Shown: piece after piece, positions 1-8,145 of the stretch
How positions within the stretch are numbered: position 1 is the first letter of the stretch
Layout of the letters: every line of letters begins with the position of its first letter
Origin: Marinobacter daepoensis DSM 16072
GTDB taxonomy: Bacteria; Pseudomonadota; Gammaproteobacteria; Pseudomonadales; Oleiphilaceae
Length of the DNA: 52,931 bases
Direction: 5' to 3'
Assembly: GCF_000421165.1 (NCBI RefSeq)
Contig: NZ_ATWI01000009.1
Coordinates: 890,958-943,888 of the forward strand
Translations under genes and position numbers: made by a program
Notes under the pieces: generated by a model
Database searches by the model: none
What the model saw: only the letters and a program-made list of their open reading frames with translations
What the model was told of the DNA's origin: nothing

Positions 1-76
1 TGGTGGGTGGTGCAGGGATCGAACCTGCGACCCTCGCCTTGTAAGGGCGATGCTCTCCCAGCTGAGCTAACCACCC
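1..76 (-). tRNA. tRNA-Val (anticodon TAC)
   Basis: The reverse strand folds as a complete tRNA. It has a GGGTGGT acceptor 5' strand, a D-arm with AGCTCAG, an anticodon loop reading TTACAAG (anticodon TAC, valine), the T-loop GGTTCGATCC and an encoded 3' CCA. It is the last of three tRNAs visible in this leftward cluster and is identical in sequence to the copy at 202-277. More tRNAs could lie left of the window edge. Confidence 0.97.
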
Positions 77-83
77 AGAATAG

Positions 84-160
84 TGGCGGAGCGGACGGGA
101 CTCGAACCCGCGACCCCCGGCGTGACAGGCCGGTATTCTAACCAACTGAACTACCGCTCC
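84..160 (-). tRNA. tRNA-Asp (anticodon GTC)
   Basis: The reverse strand gives a 77-nt tRNA starting GGAGCGG, with an anticodon stem-loop containing CTGTCAC (anticodon GTC, aspartate), the T-arm GGTTCGAGTCC and an encoded CCA. It lies between two identical tRNA-Val genes, 7 nt from one and about 41 nt from the other, so all three are probably processed from one transcript. Confidence 0.97.
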
Positions 161-201
161 ACATCGGCTCAGACATACTGAACCTAAACTCTGCTTGAAA
201 T

Positions 202-277
202 TGGTGGGTGGTGCAGGGATCGAACCTGCGACCCTCGCCTTGTAAGGGCGATGCTCTCCCAGCTGAGCTAACCACCC
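202..277 (-). tRNA. tRNA-Val (anticodon TAC), second copy
   Basis: This is an exact duplicate of the tRNA at 1-76 on the same strand, with anticodon TAC and encoded CCA. It is the promoter-proximal gene of the Val-Asp-Val cluster; the promoter at 374-401 lies about 100 nt upstream. Confidence 0.97.
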
Positions 278-373
278 ACTTCGCGCCTTACTCTTTTTCA
301 GGCCCCAAGCAGTCACTTGCTGCGCGTTGCGCTTGTTGACTCAGCGTTGCTGTCTCAACCAAGTGAGACGCGC

Positions 374-401
374 ATTTTAAGCATTTCGCTCACTGTGTCA
401 A
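374..401 (-). promoter_or_regulatory. Sigma-70 promoter of the tRNA cluster
   Basis: On the reverse strand a perfect -35 TTGACA (396-401) is followed by a 16-nt spacer and the -10 TAAAAT (374-379). A GCGCG stretch follows directly. A GC-rich discriminator of this kind is typical of stringently controlled stable-RNA promoters. The transcript would reach the first tRNA after roughly 90 nt of leader. Confidence 0.8.
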
Positions 402-454
402 ATGTTTTTCAGAAATTAATCCAACTTTTTTAAGAAACCTTCAAACGTGGGCAT

Positions 455-724
455 TTACTGATCAAAATCAGAGCGTTGTCTGGCTTTCTCATACTCAGGG
501 AGCGGGCGGATATCCGCAGACGTCTGGCCAGCTTGCTGCCCCTTGCTGCGCAACGCCAACTCGCTGACCTGCTTTCGACGCTCCCCCGGCACAGCGTGAC
601 TGGCCAGTGAACGGTTGAGCTCATCCAGACGCTGCCGGGCATCGCGCCAGGTTTCTTCCAGCACGGGCCCCAACTGCCCCGCCCACGCTTCAATCCGCAG
701 CAGAAATTGCTTCTTCAAGGTCAT
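455..724 (-). CDS. Small hypothetical protein, 89 aa
   Basis: The product is a short, charged, probably helical cytoplasmic protein with no signal peptide or membrane segment. I do not recognise the family. The start at 724 (MTLKKQFLLRIEAW) is chosen because an upstream in-frame ATG at 802 would overlap the preceding gene and add a cysteine-rich stretch unlike the rest. Neither start has a strong ribosome-binding site. It lies 65 nt downstream of a lipoprotein gene on the same strand and may be co-transcribed with it. The sequence suggests no function. Confidence 0.6.
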   Translation of the reverse strand: MTLKKQFLLRIEAWAGQLGPVLEETWRDARQRLDELNRSLASHAVPGERRKQVSELALRSKGQQAGQTSADIRPLPEYEKARQRSDFDQ

Positions 725-789
725 TGTTTTTATCTCAGCCACTGAACCACACTCAGTGTAGTACATCACGCAACGGGTAGAGAGCACCG

Positions 790-1647
790 TCAGAAAATCC
801 ACCAGCCTCCTGACCTGGTCTCTTCGCGACGCTCTCTTTCCCGCTCAAGCTGTGCGTACTCAAGCTCAAGCGCATCAAGTTTTCGATCAGCCTCCAGAGG
901 CACCGTAGGGCCTCCGCCAAACGGCCAGAACCAGGATGATTCCTCATACTGTCCCTCTTGCTGAAGCCGCTCGATTTCAAGTTCCCGCTCCTGCTCCAGC
1001 GCCAGCCTTCGCTTCTCATAATCGGTGTCTTCATTCACTTCAACAATCGACGTTGCCGCATGATTCGGCGCCAGCAGGTCACTGTTCAGGAAGAGGGTGG
1101 AGACAATTTCCCCCGACTGCATGGCATATTCACGAGTCACCAGCTGAAGCTCTCCCGAGGCCAGCGGATGTTCGGGGTCCAGATCCGGGTGCGGGCGTGA
1201 CGGCTCCGCCACTTCGTTATAACGCAGGTAATAAATTTTTCCGGGCTCTACCTTCAGGGTAGCGTCGGCAATCAGGCTGAGGCTGAAGGAATTCAACCCT
1301 TCCAATCCCAACAGCGGGCGACGCATGGCTATATGCCGCTCACCGGGACTTACCTCCAGCCAGGTAAAGCTGTTATTGCGGAAGTTGAAGTAATGTTTGT
1401 CGTCGATGTAAACACTTGGCGACTCAATCTCATCCGCCGCCCACTGTGAGTGGGTACGGTAGAAGTACAGCAACGCATTGCTCTGATCCCACTGTCCCGT
1501 ATCAATGTGGACAAAGTCATGACCCGACACCGGATGCAGGAACGCGCCCACACTCTTCCCGATAGACTGATAGACAGTACACCCGGACAACGCCAGAAAG
1601 GACAACAGAACGACGGTATTTTTCAGGAAAGATTCCAGGATTCTCAT
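790..1647 (-). CDS. DUF2846-like lipoprotein, 285 aa
   Basis: The N-terminus is a lipoprotein signal peptide (residues 1-23) with lipobox LSGC; the cysteine would be lipidated and the protein anchored in an envelope membrane. Residues about 45-175 match the DUF2846 pattern: an ALLYFYR strand, a VYIDDK turn, a segment ending in SPGERHI, and later GKIYYLRY. Family members are small envelope lipoproteins of unknown role. The C-terminal part (about 205-285) is very rich in Glu and Arg, is likely coiled coil, and has an aromatic patch (SSWFWPFGGG). Leftward neighbours are also uncharacterised. The assignment is by motif reading only; the function is unknown. Confidence 0.75.
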   Translation of the reverse strand: MRILESFLKNTVVLLSFLALSGCTVYQSIGKSVGAFLHPVSGHDFVHIDTGQWDQSNALLYFYRTHSQWAADEIESPSVYIDDKHYFNFRNNSFTWLEVSPGERHIAMRRPLLGLEGLNSFSLSLIADATLKVEPGKIYYLRYNEVAEPSRPHPDLDPEHPLASGELQLVTREYAMQSGEIVSTLFLNSDLLAPNHAATSIVEVNEDTDYEKRRLALEQERELEIERLQQEGQYEESSWFWPFGGGPTVPLEADRKLDALELEYAQLERERERREETRSGGWWIF

Positions 1648-1759
1648 TGTTATGCACTCTTCGCCCCTAACGAGTAAGGGCGATCATAACAACTGCCTCC
1701 CGGAAGAAATGAGAGCTACCGCAAGGGATGACTACAAACCGTTACATTCCCCCGGACTC

Positions 1760-2713
1760 TCATGGCTTACCCACAGAAGCCCTTAACTCGTTAACCTCAT
1801 CGGACAGTCGAACCAGCCGGGAAGTGAGCTGAGCCCGGGAGGCATCAATTGCCTCAACGGTTCGGGCCAACTCGGCCACCCGGTTGCGCATGGCCTGCAT
1901 GTCCTTTGCCCCCGCCAAGCCCTCAGCCCGGGATTCTATGGCCGACAGCCGACTTTCGATCCCGTCAATTCCAAGCTTCTGCTCCTGCTCGAAGCGGCGA
2001 ATGCGACTCTCCACAACCTGATCGACACTACCAATCTGCTGACTAAGCCGGGTTAACTGAGCATCAGCCTCTTGGCTGGCTTGCTCCAGGGCTGCGACAG
2101 AACTGTCCAGCTTCTGCGTCAGTTGCGCCACGTCACCCGAAACACCCGCTCTCACTTTTTCTATTGTCACGCCCAGTTCTGAAACCGATTTTCCAGCCTC
2201 AGCCAGCCGCTGATCCAGAGCCGAAAGCTTCTGGCCCTGTTCCTCAAGCTGCTTACGGTTCCGCTCGTTGGCGACGACCCAGAGTTTACGGATTTCGCTG
2301 TTAGCAGTTTTCATCTGATCGGCATTGGCGGCAATCATTTCTTCAAGTGAGGCTCCCCTCTCCTGCAGAGATTCGCCCGTTTCAGAAAGCTCCCCCTCAA
2401 AACGCGCCAGTGCCAGCTTACTTTGCCGGGCCCAGTAATCCGCCTCTTCCAATTGCCCCTCAAGCGCGGAGATCCTCTGCCCCTGGGCATACCACCCCGC
2501 ACCGGCGGCCCCGGCAAACGCAATAGCGACAAGCCAGCCCATCAGTCTCCCACCCTTGCGAGAGCCCGCGCCTCCTCCGGAAGTTGTGCCAGCCTGCTTT
2601 GACGCCGGATACTCCCGCGCCTGGTCCTTGCGAGCCCTGGCCGGCTTCGCCTCGGCACCACCAATCGGGCCCTCAGCTCTCAGCTCATCATTGTCCGGAC
2701 GAATGGGTTCCAT
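1760..2713 (-). CDS. Membrane-anchored coiled-coil protein, 317 aa
   Basis: The start at 2713 is preferred over an upstream ATG because AGGAG lies just before it. The protein has a polar, Ala/Lys/Arg-rich cytoplasmic tail (1-60), one membrane helix (around 63-80, GWLVAIAFAGAAGAGW) and then a long heptad-like coiled coil to the C-terminus with many Gln, Glu and Ala residues (EQGQKLSALDQRLAEAG and similar). This is the layout of a bitopic protein with an extended periplasmic rod. I do not recognise a named family. It is divergently oriented to purE, with 186 nt between them. A structural or scaffolding envelope role is inference. Confidence 0.75.
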   Translation of the reverse strand: MEPIRPDNDELRAEGPIGGAEAKPARARKDQAREYPASKQAGTTSGGGAGSRKGGRLMGWLVAIAFAGAAGAGWYAQGQRISALEGQLEEADYWARQSKLALARFEGELSETGESLQERGASLEEMIAANADQMKTANSEIRKLWVVANERNRKQLEEQGQKLSALDQRLAEAGKSVSELGVTIEKVRAGVSGDVAQLTQKLDSSVAALEQASQEADAQLTRLSQQIGSVDQVVESRIRRFEQEQKLGIDGIESRLSAIESRAEGLAGAKDMQAMRNRVAELARTVEAIDASRAQLTSRLVRLSDEVNELRASVGKP

Positions 2714-2899
2714 TAAAGCTCCTGAGAATGCGTGGTTGAATCGGATCAAACAGGAATAATACCTGCAGTTATCGACCGGTTAAAATGAAGGCTTATAAAG
2801 AATGCAGAGCCGGTCGTGCAGCCGAGGCCTGTTGTGTTGCACGGCAACTGGCCAGAACATACAATGGCCGGCTTTCCAATTATCACAGGACTGTTGCTT

Positions 2900-3391
2900 A
2901 TGCAGCCGCTTGTTGGACTCATCATGGGCTCCAAATCGGACTGGCCCACCATGGAACACGCAGCCGACATGCTCGACAAGCTCGGTGTACCGTATGAAAC
3001 GCGTGTTGTCTCAGCCCACCGAACCCCGGATCTGCTGTTTGATTACGCAAAGACCGCCGCCGACCGTGGACTAAAGGTGATTATTGGCGGCGCAGGTGGT
3101 GCTGCGCACCTCCCAGGCATGGTAGCGTCACAAACTTCTTTGCCGGTACTGGGCGTCCCCGTACAATCAAAGGCACTGAACGGGCTTGATTCCCTGTTAT
3201 CCATTGTCCAGATGCCTGGTGGCATCGCCGTAGGCACTCTTGCCATCGGCAAGGCGGGCGCAACTAATGCGGGCCTTTTGGCGGCACAGATTGTCGGCAC
3301 CTTCGACGATCAGATTCGCCAGGCTGTGGACGCGTTCAGGCAAAACCAGACCCAGACCATTCTGGATAACCCTGACCCCAGGGATCAATAA
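2900..3391 (+). CDS. purE: N5-carboxyaminoimidazole ribonucleotide mutase PurE
   Basis: This class I PurE (163 aa) moves the carboxyl group of N5-CAIR to give CAIR in de novo purine synthesis. The N-terminal signature [13 protein letters not shown], the SAHRTPD motif carrying the catalytic histidine, and the [12 protein letters not shown] glycine-rich loop are all present. The start at 2900 gives the usual length for the family; longer in-frame starts at 2816 and 2864 would add an atypical N-terminal extension. AGGA lies about 10 nt upstream. purK follows after 46 nt, the classic purEK operon. Confidence 0.97.
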   Translation: MQPLVGLIMGSKSDWPTMEHAADMLDKLGVPYETRVVSAHRTPDLLFDYAKTAADRGLKVIIGGAGGAAHLPGMVASQTSLPVLGVPVQSKALNGLDSLLSIVQMPGGIAVGTLAIGKAGATNAGLLAAQIVGTFDDQIRQAVDAFRQNQTQTILDNPDPRDQ

Positions 3392-3437
3392 CCCCACGCC
3401 AACGACAGGCGAGCAGTTAGATAGCAGGAGAACCCGA

Positions 3438-4556
3438 ATGAGAATTGGTGTACTCGGAGCCGGCCAACTAGGACGCATGCTGGCGCTTGCCGGATACCCG
3501 CTCGCCAAGGAATTCGTTTTCTACGACATGTCTGGTAGCCCAAGTGTGGGACTGGGTGAGGTTATCGTAGACCGCGAAGGTAAATACCTCGACGATTTCC
3601 TGTCCCGGGTGGACCGGGTGACCTACGAATTCGAGCACCTGCCTGTCGACGTGGCTGAAAAACTGGCCCGGCAGAAAATCGTACACCCCTGCCCCAGGGC
3701 ACTTCAGGTTTGCCAGAACCGGGAAGCCGAGAAGACTCTGTTTGGTCAGCTTGGCATCCCCACACCTGAATGGAAAATGGCTGACAGCGCCGAGTCACTC
3801 AGGGCCGCCGCAGAAGCCCTTGGGTGCCCCGTCGTCGCAAAGTCCGTCACCGAAGGCTACGATGGCAAAGGCCAGGCTGTTCTGAAAGATCCCAGCCAGG
3901 CCGAAGCAGCCTGGGCCGCCATCGGGCACCCCAAGGTTATCGTAGAAAAGTTTATTCATTTCCAGCGAGAAGTCTCCATCATCGCAGTTCGGAGCGAAGA
4001 CGGTGACGTGGCCTTCTACCCCATGGCCGAAAACACCCACCACGAGGGCATCCTGCGCTACTCCATCGCGCCGGCCCCGGGGCTTCAGCCAGCCATTCAG
4101 AAAGACGCCGAGAAATACATCAAGGCACTGCTGAATGAACTGAACTACGTAGGCGTGCTTACCCTGGAACTGTTCGAAACCGAAAATGGCCTGATGGCAA
4201 ACGAAATGGCCCCCAGAGTGCACAACTCCGGGCACTGGACCATCGAAGGCGCCATGACCAGCCAGTTCGAGAACCACATCCGTGCCGTCAGCGGCCACGC
4301 CCTGGGTAATGTGGCAGCCCGCGGTATAAGCTGCATGATCAACATCATCGGTGAACACGGTGACATTGAACGGATTCTGGAACTGCCCTACGCTCATCTT
4401 CACCTTTACGACAAAGGCGAACGCCCGGGACGCAAACTGGGACACATCAACGTTCTGGCTGACAGCTATGAAGAACTGATCTGGCGTGTCAGGAACTGTG
4501 CTCAATTCCTGCCCGGCAGCCCCGAGTTTAAGAGCTCTCTCGCAACAAGGGGTTGA
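3438..4556 (+). CDS. purK: N5-carboxyaminoimidazole ribonucleotide synthase PurK
   Basis: This ATP-grasp enzyme (372 aa) uses ATP and bicarbonate to carboxylate AIR to N5-CAIR, the substrate of PurE just upstream. It begins with the nucleotide-binding GAGQLGRML motif. It contains the ATP-grasp loop region (AKSVTEGYDGKGQAVL) and the metal-binding segment around NEMAPRVHNSGHWT. The start at 3438 has AGGAG 7 nt upstream; an in-frame extension to 3240 lies inside purE and is rejected. The stop codon overlaps the -35 element of the sodB promoter. Confidence 0.97.
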   Translation: MRIGVLGAGQLGRMLALAGYPLAKEFVFYDMSGSPSVGLGEVIVDREGKYLDDFLSRVDRVTYEFEHLPVDVAEKLARQKIVHPCPRALQVCQNREAEKTLFGQLGIPTPEWKMADSAESLRAAAEALGCPVVAKSVTEGYDGKGQAVLKDPSQAEAAWAAIGHPKVIVEKFIHFQREVSIIAVRSEDGDVAFYPMAENTHHEGILRYSIAPAPGLQPAIQKDAEKYIKALLNELNYVGVLTLELFETENGLMANEMAPRVHNSGHWTIEGAMTSQFENHIRAVSGHALGNVAARGISCMINIIGEHGDIERILELPYAHLHLYDKGERPGRKLGHINVLADSYEELIWRVRNCAQFLPGSPEFKSSLATRG

Positions 4557-4580
4557 TTTAACTCAATCCGCCCTTATATT
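4553..4580 (+). promoter_or_regulatory. Putative sodB promoter
   Basis: TTGATT (4553-4558) and TATATT (4575-4580) are separated by 16 nt, a good sigma-70 match about 50 nt before the sodB start. The -35 overlaps the purK stop codon, so sodB is probably transcribed apart from purEK, with possible read-through. I did not see a convincing Fur box. Confidence 0.6.
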
Positions 4581-4629
4581 GCGAGAGTGTCAACTCACAT
4601 AAACAGAGAGAACCAGGGAGAACGACCTC

Positions 4630-5208
4630 ATGGCATTTGAACTTCCCGCACTGCCTTACGAAAAAAACGCACTGGAACCGCATATCTCTCAGGAAACCCT
4701 GGAGTACCATTACGGTAAGCATCACCAGACTTACGTCACCAAGCTGAACGGCCTGGTTGAGGGCACCGAGAATGCCAACAAGTCTCTGGAAGACATCATC
4801 AAGAGCGCCAGCGGCCCTCTGTTCAACAACGCAGCCCAGGTGTGGAACCACACGTTCTACTGGCACTGCCTGAGCCCGAACGGTGGCGGCGAGCCGACCG
4901 GCGCGGCCAAAGAAGCGATCGAAAAAGCCTTTGGCTCTTTCGAAAACTTCAAGAAGGAATTCAACGACAAGGCCGCCAACAACTTCGGTTCTGGCTGGAC
5001 CTGGCTGGTTAAGAAAGACGACGGCAGCGTTGCAATCGCCAACACCAGCAATGCTGAAACACCGCTGACAGGTGCCGATAAGCCGGTACTGACCGTCGAC
5101 GTATGGGAACACGCATACTACATCGACTACCGGAACAGCCGCCCGAACTACCTGGAAGCATTCTGGAACCTGATCAACTGGGACTTCGTCAACGAAAACC
5201 TGGCCTGA
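4630..5208 (+). CDS. sodB: Superoxide dismutase [Fe], SodB
   Basis: This 192-residue protein closely follows the Fe-dependent SodB pattern (MAFELPALPYEKNALEPHIS). It converts superoxide to oxygen and hydrogen peroxide in the cytoplasm. Metal ligands His27, His74, Asp157 and His161 are in place (EYHYGKHH, WNHTFYW, DVWEHAYYIDY). No signal peptide is seen. A GGGAG ribosome-binding site precedes the start, its own promoter lies upstream, and a strong hairpin terminator follows at 5253, so it is likely monocistronic. Confidence 0.97.
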   Translation: MAFELPALPYEKNALEPHISQETLEYHYGKHHQTYVTKLNGLVEGTENANKSLEDIIKSASGPLFNNAAQVWNHTFYWHCLSPNGGGEPTGAAKEAIEKAFGSFENFKKEFNDKAANNFGSGWTWLVKKDDGSVAIANTSNAETPLTGADKPVLTVDVWEHAYYIDYRNSRPNYLEAFWNLINWDFVNENLA

Positions 5209-5252
5209 TCCCGTGCGTTAGTGGTCTTGGTAAACACCATTAACGCTACGCG

Positions 5253-5283
5253 AACGCCCGCATGGGATTCCCTGCGGGCGTTT
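5253..5283 (+). terminator. Rho-independent terminator after sodB
   Basis: A 10-bp perfect stem (AACGCCCGCA at 5253-5262 pairing with TGCGGGCGTT at 5273-5282) has a 10-nt loop whose ends could extend the pairing. It ends in a short T run. Confidence 0.75.
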
Positions 5284-5445
5284 CTGTATCTGAACACCAA
5301 GAAGCGGAAACAAATCGATACACGCCCCCGCGAAATTCTCTGTGAAAATCAGCCATACTCCATGAAGTAAAAAGGGATCTGAACCATACTGTCATGCGGT
5401 GTGTAATCCTTCCCGCCGCGAGGTCCGACAGAACCAATACGACAG

Positions 5446-7524
5446 ATGAGCCAAAAACAGCGGATGCAGAACGCCTTTGAAGTAGAAAATCACCTGGGGT
5501 ACCGGATTCTCCGATGGGTGCTGGTCGTCGCCTTGCTGAGCGGCGTTCTGGTAAGCAGCGTTCAGGTGGTACTGGATGCCAGACGAGTCTCAGCGGAATT
5601 GGAGCGTGTGGCCGCTCAAACTGTCGCCATGGTCAAGGACTCCGCTACTCAGGCTGTTTTCAGCATCGATGATACCCTCGCACAACAGGTGGTCGACGGC
5701 CTGTTTGCTCTGGAGCCCATCCAGATGGCCAGAATTACCCACCCGGATGGAGACGAACTGGGCAGCAGAATGCGTCCACTGCAGGATGATGTGTTTCGCC
5801 CCATCACAGACCCATTTTTTGGTCAGGTGCGTGAGTACCGCGAACGGCTGACCCGCAACGCCAACCCCGATCTGCTCTACGGCTACCTTGACGTTCACTA
5901 CGACACAGCCCCTTTCGCCAGAACCTGGCTCAACCGGGCGCTGGTAACCTTTGGCTCCGGCATCGCGCTGGCATTGATTCTCGGCATCGTCCTGTTCGTG
6001 GTGTTCCACCTGCTACTCACCCGCCCGCTGTTGCGCATTGTGCACTCTGTCAAAAAAGTGGACCCGGCCCACCCTGACGATCGCCTGGTCTCAATCCCGG
6101 AAGGCCATCGGGCAGATGAGCTGGGTCTCTGGGTCAATGCCACCAACAACCTCCTCATTGCCATTGGTGATACCCAGAAGAAGCACCGGGAAGCCGAAGA
6201 CCGGGTCACACAACTCGCCCGCTACGACACCCTGACAGGCCTGCCCAGCCGGGACGCTTTCATCGAAGAGCTGCAGGGCGCCATCGAACAGGCGCGGAAA
6301 AAACACGGCGCTCTCGCACTGACGGTGTGCGGCATTGACGATTTCAAATCGGTCAATGAGCAGTGCGGCTTCCGGACTGGGGACACTATTCTGCAAACAG
6401 TGGCCAGCCGGCTGAACGCCAATCTCTCATCGGAGCGTTTCAGTGTTGCAAGGCTGGGGAGCGATCAGTTCGTAATCGTGGAAAAATACCTCCGGGACGG
6501 TTTCCAGGCAGCAGAAACCGCAGAGAAAGTGCTGGCAACCGTTGGCTCTCCCATCAACGCCGGCAATCACCGAATTTCAATGACCGCCACCCTCGGCATC
6601 GCCCTCTTCCCATCGGACGCAGATCAGGCTGACCGGCTGCTCCAGAGTGCTGAGCAGACAATGGCCCTGGCCAAGCAGTCTGGCCACAATCATTTTCAGT
6701 TCTACGTTGCCAGCATCGATCAGGCTATACGGGAACGAAAACAAATGGAGAAAGATCTGGCCCAGGCGCTCGCCAATCATGAGTTCCATCTCGTGTACCA
6801 GCCTCAGATCAATCTGGAGACTCAGCGCGTGATCGGAGCTGAGGCGCTATTGCGCTGGGAGCACCCGGAACGCGGCATGATTCCTCCAGATGACTTCATC
6901 CCGGTCGCCGAAGCCAACGGCTCCATCGTCGGAATTGGCCAGTGGGTTCTGGACCAGGCCTGCTGGCAAGCCGCTCGCTGGGCCAGTGACGGCCTGCACC
7001 TGAGGATCGCCGTGAACCTGTCTGCGGTTCAGTTACGCCAGGAATCCATCGTAGATGATATTCTCAACACGCTGAAACGGCACCGGATTCCAGCCGGCCG
7101 CCTGGAGCTTGAAGTCACCGAAACCAGCTTCATGACAAACCTGGCCGATGCGGTGGCAAAACTGCACACCCTGCACCGGGCAGGCATCAGCATTGCAGTC
7201 GATGACTTTGGCACTGGCTATTCTTCTCTGACATACCTGAAACAGATGCCGGTCCAACACCTGAAGATCGATAAGCAGTTTATACACGATCTGCTCGTCA
7301 ACGAAGAAGACACCCGGATCGCCAACACCATCATTGACCTTGGCAAGAGCCTGAATCTGACCGTGGTTGCTGAGGGAGTGGAAACAGCAGAACAGGAATA
7401 CTATCTCAGCCAGCGGGGTTGCGCCCTGGCTCAAGGGTATTATTTCTCCCGACCACTGCCACCCCGGGATTTTGAGAATTTCGTACAGACTTTCCACGAG
7501 CGAATCGTGGAAAATAACGCCTGA
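5446..7524 (+). CDS. Membrane GGDEF/EAL protein, probable c-di-GMP phosphodiesterase
   Basis: The 692-aa protein has a membrane helix at about 23-43, a periplasmic sensor region (45-165), a second helix (about 166-190), a HAMP-like linker, a GGDEF domain (about 255-410) and an EAL domain (about 430-680). The GGDEF site reads RLGSDQF (residues 336-342) and lacks the canonical GGDEF residues, so cyclase activity is unlikely. The EAL domain keeps EALLRW (466-471), ELEVTETSF, DDFGTGYSS and AEGVET, consistent with c-di-GMP hydrolysis. The degenerate GGDEF may act as a GTP-binding regulatory module (known from other family members; inference here). The start has a poor ribosome-binding site, and Met7 (5464) is an alternative. 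Confidence 0.92.
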   Translation: MSQKQRMQNAFEVENHLGYRILRWVLVVALLSGVLVSSVQVVLDARRVSAELERVAAQTVAMVKDSATQAVFSIDDTLAQQVVDGLFALEPIQMARITHPDGDELGSRMRPLQDDVFRPITDPFFGQVREYRERLTRNANPDLLYGYLDVHYDTAPFARTWLNRALVTFGSGIALALILGIVLFVVFHLLLTRPLLRIVHSVKKVDPAHPDDRLVSIPEGHRADELGLWVNATNNLLIAIGDTQKKHREAEDRVTQLARYDTLTGLPSRDAFIEELQGAIEQARKKHGALALTVCGIDDFKSVNEQCGFRTGDTILQTVASRLNANLSSERFSVARLGSDQFVIVEKYLRDGFQAAETAEKVLATVGSPINAGNHRISMTATLGIALFPSDADQADRLLQSAEQTMALAKQSGHNHFQFYVASIDQAIRERKQMEKDLAQALANHEFHLVYQPQINLETQRVIGAEALLRWEHPERGMIPPDDFIPVAEANGSIVGIGQWVLDQACWQAARWASDGLHLRIAVNLSAVQLRQESIVDDILNTLKRHRIPAGRLELEVTETSFMTNLADAVAKLHTLHRAGISIAVDDFGTGYSSLTYLKQMPVQHLKIDKQFIHDLLVNEEDTRIANTIIDLGKSLNLTVVAEGVETAEQEYYLSQRGCALAQGYYFSRPLPPRDFENFVQTFHERIVENNA

Positions 7525-7547
7525 AACTTTAGCCCTTAGGAGTAGTC

Positions 7548-8135
7548 ATGGGAACGACGGTTATCGGTCTCGCTGTTATCGCGGTTGTCATCCTCTATCT
7601 GGTATTTATCTATAACCAGCTTGTCTCACTGCGCAACCAGTTCAAAAATGGTTTTGCGCAGATTGACGTACAGCTTCAACGCCGTCACGACCTGATCCCC
7701 AACCTCGTGGAATCAGCCAAGGCCTACCTGGATCACGAAAAATCAACTCTGACCCAGGTCATGGAAGCTCGCAACAACGCAGTCAGCGCCCAGAAAGACG
7801 CCGCCCGGGATCCCGGCGACAGCACAAAAATCCAGCGCCTCGGCAGCGCCGAAAACCTGCTCACTAAAGCTCTGGCCAACTTCTATGCTGTTGCGGAGAA
7901 CTACCCGGAGCTCAAAGCCAACGAAACTATCCAGCAATTGATGGAAGAGCTGTCCAGCACGGAAAACCGGGTAGCCTTCGCACGCCAGGCCTATAACGAT
8001 GGTGTGATGAACTACAATATCTTCCGTGAGAAATTCCCGAACAACCTTATCGCTGGCCTGTTTGCCTTCAAGGAAACTGCCCAGTTGCAACTGGAATCTC
8101 CAGAGGCCCGCCAGGCTCCCAAAGTCAGCTTCTGA
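7548..8135 (+). CDS. lemA: LemA family membrane protein
   Basis: This 195-aa protein has one N-terminal membrane helix (about 4-24) followed by the family hallmark FAQIDVQLQRRHDLIPNLVESAKAYLDHE, then a helical-bundle domain. LemA proteins are inner-membrane proteins with a helical soluble domain and no agreed biochemical role. They recur beside HtpX-like M48 proteases, as here, where the protease gene starts 10 nt after the stop. A clear TAGGAG ribosome-binding site precedes the ATG. Confidence 0.93.
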   Translation: MGTTVIGLAVIAVVILYLVFIYNQLVSLRNQFKNGFAQIDVQLQRRHDLIPNLVESAKAYLDHEKSTLTQVMEARNNAVSAQKDAARDPGDSTKIQRLGSAENLLTKALANFYAVAENYPELKANETIQQLMEELSSTENRVAFARQAYNDGVMNYNIFREKFPNNLIAGLFAFKETAQLQLESPEARQAPKVSF

Positions 8136-8145
8136 GGCCTGATCC

